Shown one piece after another: positions 6,874 through 10,781 of a stretch of DNA of 10,781 bases (positions within the stretch are counted from its first letter, which is position 1; every line of letters starts with the position of its first letter). The translations under genes were made by a program, and so were the position numbers. Source of the stretch: Bacillota bacterium (GTDB lineage Bacteria; Bacillota; Clostridia; Christensenellales; CAG-138); assembly GCA_023461495.1 (NCBI GenBank), contig JAEYLA010000265.1, forward strand, positions 1 through 10,781. The letters are read 5' to 3'. Below the pieces are notes generated by a model that did no database searches, was not told where the DNA came from, and saw nothing but the letters and a program-made list of their open reading frames with translations.

Positions 6874-7905
6874 CTACGAATTGGTGAGAATAATTTTGAT
6901 TACCCTTCCATCCTTGTTGTTTTTGAGCAACTCGAACGCTTCCACCCCCTCACTCATGTCCATATAATGCGTCATAAGCGGTCCGACATCGATTGCCTTT
7001 TCCGAGAGCAGCTTTACGCACGAAACAAAGTCTTCCAGCGAATAGATGTAATTTCCCTTGATCGACAGCTCCCTGGTCACCACGTTCTGCATGCTGATGG
7101 AAACCATCTTTGCCGCGTTGCCGATCCAGACGGCACAGCCCGAGAGCTTCAATGCATTAAGAGAAGCCTCCGCGGTAGGCGCAATCCCCACAGCCTCAAT
7201 GGAAAGATCGCACATAGCGCCGCCGGTAAGTGCCGCGATATTCTGTTCAAAATCGCCGTTCAAGGGATTTACAACCGCATCCGCTCCCATATGGAGCGCC
7301 AGCTGCAGCCGGAAGTCCGCTGCGTCGCTTACGATGACGCGCTTTGCGCCGCGGTACTTGAGCCAGAGCAGCGCCATCAGACCGATGGTGCCGGCCCCCA
7401 CAACAAGAATGTTTTGCGCGTTTTTGATCTGCTCTTCGGAAAATTTAAATACGCCATTGTAGGATACCGCTGCGGGCTCGGCAAGGGATGCAACGTCCGC
7501 GCCCACGCCTTGGTAGGGAATCAGGTACTGCTCCTTTACGCACACGAATTCCGTCATTGCACCGTTATAATCCATAACCCCCAGGAAATTGGCATTGGGG
7601 CAAAGATTCACGTTTCCTGATTTGCAGGTGTCGCATTCCCCGCAAAAGAACTTGGGAAACACCGCCACCTTGCAGCCGGCAGGGTATGCGCCGCCTGTGG
7701 GCGCTTTTTCCACCGTTCCCGCGCACTCATGTCCCATGATCATGGGTGCAATCCGGCGTCCGGTCTTGCCTAAATACCCTTCCACATCCGACCCGCATAC
7801 GCCGCAGGCGTCGATCCGGATCAGATATTCGTCTGCCTGGGGTACTGGAACCGGAATATCGCGGAGTTCCATATGGTAATCGCCAACATAATATACCGCT
7901 TTCAA
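6874..7905 (-). CDS. Zinc-dependent medium-chain alcohol/polyol dehydrogenase
   Basis: This 343-residue cytoplasmic oxidoreductase is of the sorbitol dehydrogenase/threonine dehydrogenase/galactitol-phosphate dehydrogenase type. Catalytic zinc ligands are C37 (in GVCGSD) and H59-E60 (in GHE), with E143 in LAEPAAV. The structural zinc site has four cysteines at 88, 91, 94 and 102. The Rossmann motif GAGTIG is at 170-175, and Asp194 after the second strand suggests NAD(H) over NADP(H). A polyol or sugar-acid alcohol is the likely substrate; the exact one cannot be told. The start is TTG at 7905, supported by GGGGGA seven bases upstream and an N-terminus (MKAVYY) aligned with the family. The first in-frame ATG, at residue 12, would cut the first strand. 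It lies 42 bases after garR and 80 bases before livK. Confidence 0.9.
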   Translation of the reverse strand: MKAVYYVGDYHMELRDIPVPVPQADEYLIRIDACGVCGSDVEGYLGKTGRRIAPMIMGHECAGTVEKAPTGGAYPAGCKVAVFPKFFCGECDTCKSGNVNLCPNANFLGVMDYNGAMTEFVCVKEQYLIPYQGVGADVASLAEPAAVSYNGVFKFSEEQIKNAQNILVVGAGTIGLMALLWLKYRGAKRVIVSDAADFRLQLALHMGADAVVNPLNGDFEQNIAALTGGAMCDLSIEAVGIAPTAEASLNALKLSGCAVWIGNAAKMVSISMQNVVTRELSIKGNYIYSLEDFVSCVKLLSEKAIDVGPLMTHYMDMSEGVEAFELLKNNKDGRVIKIILTNS

Positions 7906-7912
7906 CGAGAAT

Positions 7913-7918
7913 TCCCCC
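7913..7918 (-). promoter_or_regulatory. Ribosome binding site fixing the TTG start of the zinc dehydrogenase
   Basis: GGGGGA with a 7-base spacer to TTG at 7905; it supports the non-ATG start over the internal ATG. Confidence 0.6.
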
Positions 7919-7947
7919 GATCTGTTTGTTGAAACGAAGCGCCGGTG

Positions 7948-8832
7948 TTACCTGCGCACATCGGCCTTGGAAAGATACTCATAGTAGCGCACCAGCGAGC
8001 TATGGTCTTCTCCCTCATAGCCGGAAGCCTTCAGCCACTGCATCATTTCCATGACAGCGGCAGTCAGCGGCAGGGGTGCGCCCACGTCATGCCCGGTATC
8101 AAGGGCGTTCGTGAGATCCTTGATGTGGAGATTGATGCGGAACCCCGGCTTAAAGTTGCCGTCCATCATCATGGGCGCTTTTGCGTCCATGACGGTGCTC
8201 CCCGCAAGGCCGCCGCGGATTGCTTTGTAAATCGCCTCGGGCTCTACGCCGGCTTTTTTACCAAGCACCAGCGCCTCGCCCACCGCCGCGATATTTGCGG
8301 CTACGATGATCTGGTTCGCGAGCTTTGTGGTGTTGCCCGCGCCGATGCCGCCGCACAGTGTCACGGACGCACCCATGACCGCGAGGATATCCTTCACCTG
8401 CTCAAAAAGATCCTGCCTGCCGCCGACCATGATGGCAAGCGTGCCGTCGATGGCCTTGGGTTCTCCGCCGGATACGGGTGCATCGAGCATGAAGCAGCCC
8501 TTCTTTTCCACTTCGGCGCAGATTTCCTGGGAGGCAATGGGGTTGATGGAGCTCATGTCCACCAGAATCGTGCCGGGCTTTGCGCCGTCAAGCACGCCGT
8601 TTTCGCCAAGCACCGCTGTTTTGACATGCGGGGAATTGGGCAGCATGGTAATGACAATCTCGCTGTCCTTCGCCACATCCGCATTGTTCTCTCCACGCTT
8701 TGCGCCAAGAGCAACAACCTCATCCACCGCCGCTGTCATAATGTCGTATACCTTTAACTCATACCCTGCTTTGATCAGGTTTTTGGCCATGGGCTTTCCC
8801 ATAATGCCCAATCCGATAAATCCAACTCGCAT
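7948..8832 (-). CDS. garR: 2-hydroxy-3-oxopropionate (tartronate semialdehyde) reductase
   Basis: This 294-residue member of the 3-hydroxyisobutyrate dehydrogenase family would reduce tartronate semialdehyde to D-glycerate with NAD(P)H. Cofactor motif GLGIMG is at residues 7-12, substrate motif DAPVSGGEPKAIDG at 117-130, catalytic Lys170 in NTTKLANQ, and FKPGF at 227-231. The GGEPKAIDG stretch and the end, DHSSLVRYYEYL, match GarR/GlxR more closely than 3-hydroxyisobutyrate dehydrogenase or the sulfolactaldehyde reductase YihU as I recall them. GarR normally belongs to glucarate, galactarate, glyoxylate or hydroxypyruvate pathways, so it hints at a sugar-acid-type substrate or a glycerate-forming branch. 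The ATG at 8832 is fixed by the glycine-rich first strand; AGGAGG lies about 11 bases upstream, inside the gntR reading frame, which overlaps it by 58 bases. Confidence 0.88.
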   Translation of the reverse strand: MRVGFIGLGIMGKPMAKNLIKAGYELKVYDIMTAAVDEVVALGAKRGENNADVAKDSEIVITMLPNSPHVKTAVLGENGVLDGAKPGTILVDMSSINPIASQEICAEVEKKGCFMLDAPVSGGEPKAIDGTLAIMVGGRQDLFEQVKDILAVMGASVTLCGGIGAGNTTKLANQIIVAANIAAVGEALVLGKKAGVEPEAIYKAIRGGLAGSTVMDAKAPMMMDGNFKPGFRINLHIKDLTNALDTGHDVGAPLPLTAAVMEMMQWLKASGYEGEDHSSLVRYYEYLSKADVRR

Positions 8833-9572
8833 ACCTGTCGTCTCCTCCTGTCGTCACGGTTTGTTTGCGCGCCATCCTGGCGGATGTAATCTTCAATTGC
8901 GTCCTTATTCCGTTCCAGATGCACCCGCATCGCGTCGTATGCGCCTCTTGCATCCCTGTTTCCGATAGCTCGGGCAATATCTTCGTGGTGCGTGATCACA
9001 TCATGGAGAATCCTGTCTCCGAGCACCGTTGTAAAGAGCCGTATTCCCTGAACAATTTCGGGAAAAATCACATTAAGAATGTCGTTGCCTATACTTTCAG
9101 CCATCTTGCAGTGAAACGCTACATCCGGTTCCATATGGTTGATGCCTCTTCTGATGCAATCCGCCACCTGCTCCGCCAAACGATGCATTTCCGCCACCTC
9201 TTCGTCGCTGGCGCGCAGGGCGCTTAGCGCGGCAATCCTTGGCTCCATCATAAAGCGCAGCTCCCATAAGTCCATCAGCACCATGTGCCTGTCATACTTG
9301 AATTGCAGCCCCAGAGGGTCTTCCGGCACGCCCGGAAAATTTGCAATATAGGTTCCGCTTCCCTGCCGGATGACCACAATCCCTCTGGAATGGAGTGAGC
9401 GCATGGCCTCCCGGATGGTGCTGCGGCTGACATTCAACTGTTCCATCAGCTTTTTTTCGTTCGGGAGCCGGTCGCCCCTCTGCATCCGGTTTTCCTGAAT
9501 ATACCGGGTGATTTCTTCCGCGGCCTTTTCGGAAAGGGGAATATTGTCGGCCTTAACAAGAGACAGTTTCAT
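8775..9572 (-). CDS. GntR-family regulator, FadR/FCD subgroup
   Basis: This is a 265-residue dimeric transcription factor with an N-terminal winged helix-turn-helix (about residues 12-77; RLPNEKKLMEQLNVSRSTIREAM carries the HTH, with GSGTYI as the wing) and a C-terminal FCD ligand-binding domain. D150, H154, H196 and H218 match the metal-binding set of FCD domains, which sense organic or sugar acids and sugar derivatives. Placed in the middle of the operon, it most likely represses it and is released by a pathway intermediate. The start is uncertain: I prefer ATG 9572, with GAAAGAG about eight bases upstream, over GTG 9581. After the FCD domain, residues 233-265 form an unusual Arg/Trp-containing tail, and the last 18 codons plus stop overlap garR by 58 bases. 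A frameshift at the 3' end would explain this too. Confidence 0.88.
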   Translation of the reverse strand: MKLSLVKADNIPLSEKAAEEITRYIQENRMQRGDRLPNEKKLMEQLNVSRSTIREAMRSLHSRGIVVIRQGSGTYIANFPGVPEDPLGLQFKYDRHMVLMDLWELRFMMEPRIAALSALRASDEEVAEMHRLAEQVADCIRRGINHMEPDVAFHCKMAESIGNDILNVIFPEIVQGIRLFTTVLGDRILHDVITHHEDIARAIGNRDARGAYDAMRVHLERNKDAIEDYIRQDGAQTNRDDRRRRQVCELDLSDWALWESPWPKT

Positions 9573-9611
9573 ATCCTTCACTCTTTCAGATGCAGCAGCC
9601 GCAATACGCGC

Positions 9612-10544
9612 TTAATCCTGCAATACTTTTCTGATCTTTTCCGCAATATCCTCCGGCATGAGGTGGTAATATTCCAGCAGCAGCGCGTAATTCTCCGCCG
9701 AACGCCCAAAGGAATCGTTGATGCCGACCATACGGATAGGAAGCCTGCCGGAGGAGAGCGCTTCGCATACCGCGGATCCCAGGCCGCCGTGGATGTTATG
9801 CTCTTCCGCCGTAACAATGCCCTTTACCCCTTCGCAATAGCGCCAGAGCGCTTCCGTATCGATAGGCTTGATGGTGCTTACATTGACCACCCGCACCGAA
9901 ACGCCTTCCGCTTCGAGCAGCTCCGCCGCCTTCACCGCCTGGGAGACCATCACGCCGGAAGCGAATACTACTACATCGTTGCCGTCGCGGACCTGGTTCA
10001 TTTTACCGATATGGTACTCCTCGCTGGGATTGGTATAGACCGGCAGGTCGTTGCGGTTGATGCGAATATAGCAGGGGCCCTTCGCTTCGCACATTGCTTT
10101 CATCATCTGGGCGGTCTCCACGGCATCAACCGGGGAAAGCACCGTCATATGCGGCAAAACGCGCATCAGAGCAATGTCGTCTACGGACTGGTGCGTCTTC
10201 CCATCGCCAAAATCGGAAAGACCCGCGGAGGAGCCGCACACTTTCACGTTGAGGTTCGGAATGCAGATGGAGGAACGAATCTGGTCATACGCGCGCCCCG
10301 AGGTGAACACGGCGAATGAATTGATAAAGGCCGTCTTTCCGGTCAGCGCGAGCCCCGCCGCGACGGACGCCATGTTCTGCTCCGCAATGCCCATCTGGAA
10401 ATAGCGTTCCGGATACTTGTCGCCAAACAAATTGGTCATGGTGGATTTTCCAAGATCCGCTTCGAGCACAACAATGTTCGGATCGGAAGCGCCAAGCTCC
10501 ACCAGGGACTCGCCGTAAGCTGTTCTGCAATTCTTCATCTCCAT
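9612..10544 (-). CDS. Transketolase C-terminal subunit
   Basis: This is a 310-residue half-transketolase, holding the pyrimidine-binding and C-terminal domains; with the product of the gene before it, it makes the thiamine-diphosphate enzyme that transfers two-carbon ketol units. Glu55 in MGIAEQNM is the conserved Glu that contacts the pyrimidine ring, and FTSGRAYDQIR (about residues 79-89) and DGKTHQSVDDIALMR (about 114-128) are family-typical. The C-terminal domain begins near GNDVVVFASG. Length fits split transketolases of Clostridia and archaea. ATG 10544 is chosen because GGAGG lies seven bases upstream; TTG 10550 would leave one base. It starts 2 bases after the N-subunit stop, so the two halves can be made in equal amount. 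Confidence 0.93.
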   Translation of the reverse strand: MEMKNCRTAYGESLVELGASDPNIVVLEADLGKSTMTNLFGDKYPERYFQMGIAEQNMASVAAGLALTGKTAFINSFAVFTSGRAYDQIRSSICIPNLNVKVCGSSAGLSDFGDGKTHQSVDDIALMRVLPHMTVLSPVDAVETAQMMKAMCEAKGPCYIRINRNDLPVYTNPSEEYHIGKMNQVRDGNDVVVFASGVMVSQAVKAAELLEAEGVSVRVVNVSTIKPIDTEALWRYCEGVKGIVTAEEHNIHGGLGSAVCEALSSGRLPIRMVGINDSFGRSAENYALLLEYYHLMPEDIAEKIRKVLQD

Positions 10545-10546
10545 GG

Positions 10547-10781
10547 TCAAACCTCCATTCTCATCCGCTCAATCGCGGCAAGCGCCTCTTGATATTCCTC
10601 AGGGGTCATCGAGGCGTTATGATACTTTGCAAGGCCTTCTGCAAAGCAGAACCCCTTGCCTTTTACGGTCTGCGCCAGTATCACGGTAGGACGTCCCTTC
10701 GTCTCTGCCGCTTCGTCAAGCGCTTCGAGTATCTGCGCCGCATCGTGGCCGTCGATCTCGATCGCATGCCAGCCAAACGCC
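10547..10781 (-). CDS. Transketolase N-terminal subunit, 5' part outside window
   Basis: Only the last 77 codons and the TGA stop are present; the gene continues past the right edge. The fragment starts AFGWHAIEIDGHD and includes TVILAQTVKGKG (residues 32-43), both hallmarks of the thiamine-diphosphate-binding half of transketolase. The final residues AIERMRMEV are a short helix. The stop lies 2 bases before the C-subunit ATG, and the GGAGG of that gene is within its last codons (Met-Glu-Val). It forms one enzyme with the next gene. It is the most upstream gene visible, so the operon promoter lies outside the window. Confidence 0.92.
   Translation of the reverse strand, partial: AFGWHAIEIDGHDAAQILEALDEAAETKGRPTVILAQTVKGKGFCFAEGLAKYHNASMTPEEYQEALAAIERMRMEV
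10552..10556 (-). promoter_or_regulatory. Ribosome binding site deciding the transketolase C-subunit start
   Basis: GGAGG is 7 bases from ATG 10544 but only 1 base from TTG 10550, so the ATG is the true start. Confidence 0.75.

Noticed and set aside
7945..8757. A 270-codon plus-strand open frame opposite garR
   Set aside because: It is rich in His and Gly with no recognisable motif, and lies opposite a well-supported reductase.
7948..8832. GarR-like gene as a sulfolactaldehyde reductase of a sulfosugar pathway, prompted by the nearby transaldolase
   Set aside because: The substrate motif is SGGEPKAIDG, as in tartronate semialdehyde reductase, not the GRTSANAITG form I recall for YihU, and no other sulfosugar gene is visible.
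9663..10319. A 218-codon plus-strand open frame opposite the transketolase C-subunit
   Set aside because: No domain, no good ribosome binding site, and full overlap with a firm gene.

Overview
The window is one block of twelve genes, all on the minus strand, so transcription runs from high to low coordinates. It looks like a moderately GC-rich (mid-50s percent by eye) Firmicute of the Clostridia type. The supporting signs are strong AGGAGG-like ribosome binding sites, GTG and TTG starts, transketolase split into two genes, and a lipoprotein solute-binding protein with an Ala/Pro/Ser-rich linker behind its lipobox cysteine. The identity is inferred from style only; no rRNA or tRNA lies in the window.

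In transcription order the genes are: the 3' end of the transketolase N-terminal subunit (10547-10781, running off the right edge); the transketolase C-terminal subunit (9612-10544); a FadR/FCD-type GntR regulator (8775-9572); a GarR-like 2-hydroxy-3-oxopropionate (tartronate semialdehyde) reductase (7948-8832); a zinc-dependent medium-chain polyol/alcohol dehydrogenase (6874-7905); a complete branched-chain-amino-acid-type ABC transporter in the order livK-livH-livM-livG-livF (6793 down to 1971); a TIM-barrel sugar epimerase/isomerase (1042-1893); and a divergent transaldolase (1-1037, running off the left edge with 345 residues visible). Genes overlap by a nucleotide or lie within about 80 nt of each other. 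The one larger gap is 157 nt between livK and livH, and it holds two 5-4/5-5 palindromes, a 13-bp inverted repeat and a weak terminator-like element. No stretch over 300 bases lacks a gene.

Together this reads as a regulated carbon-uptake and catabolism operon. A substrate enters through the Liv-type transporter, is oxidised or reduced by the zinc dehydrogenase and GarR-like enzyme, is epimerised by the TIM-barrel enzyme, and feeds carbon into non-oxidative pentose phosphate chemistry through transketolase and transaldolase. The GntR protein is the probable local switch. The notable point is the pairing of a Liv-type transporter, a family associated mainly with amino acids, amides, urea and organic acids, with a polyol or sugar (acid) pathway. 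The substrate cannot be read from the sequence. No kinase, dehydratase or retro-aldolase is present in the window, so the pathway is incomplete here. I found no CRISPR array, mobile element, RNA gene or clearly new protein family.
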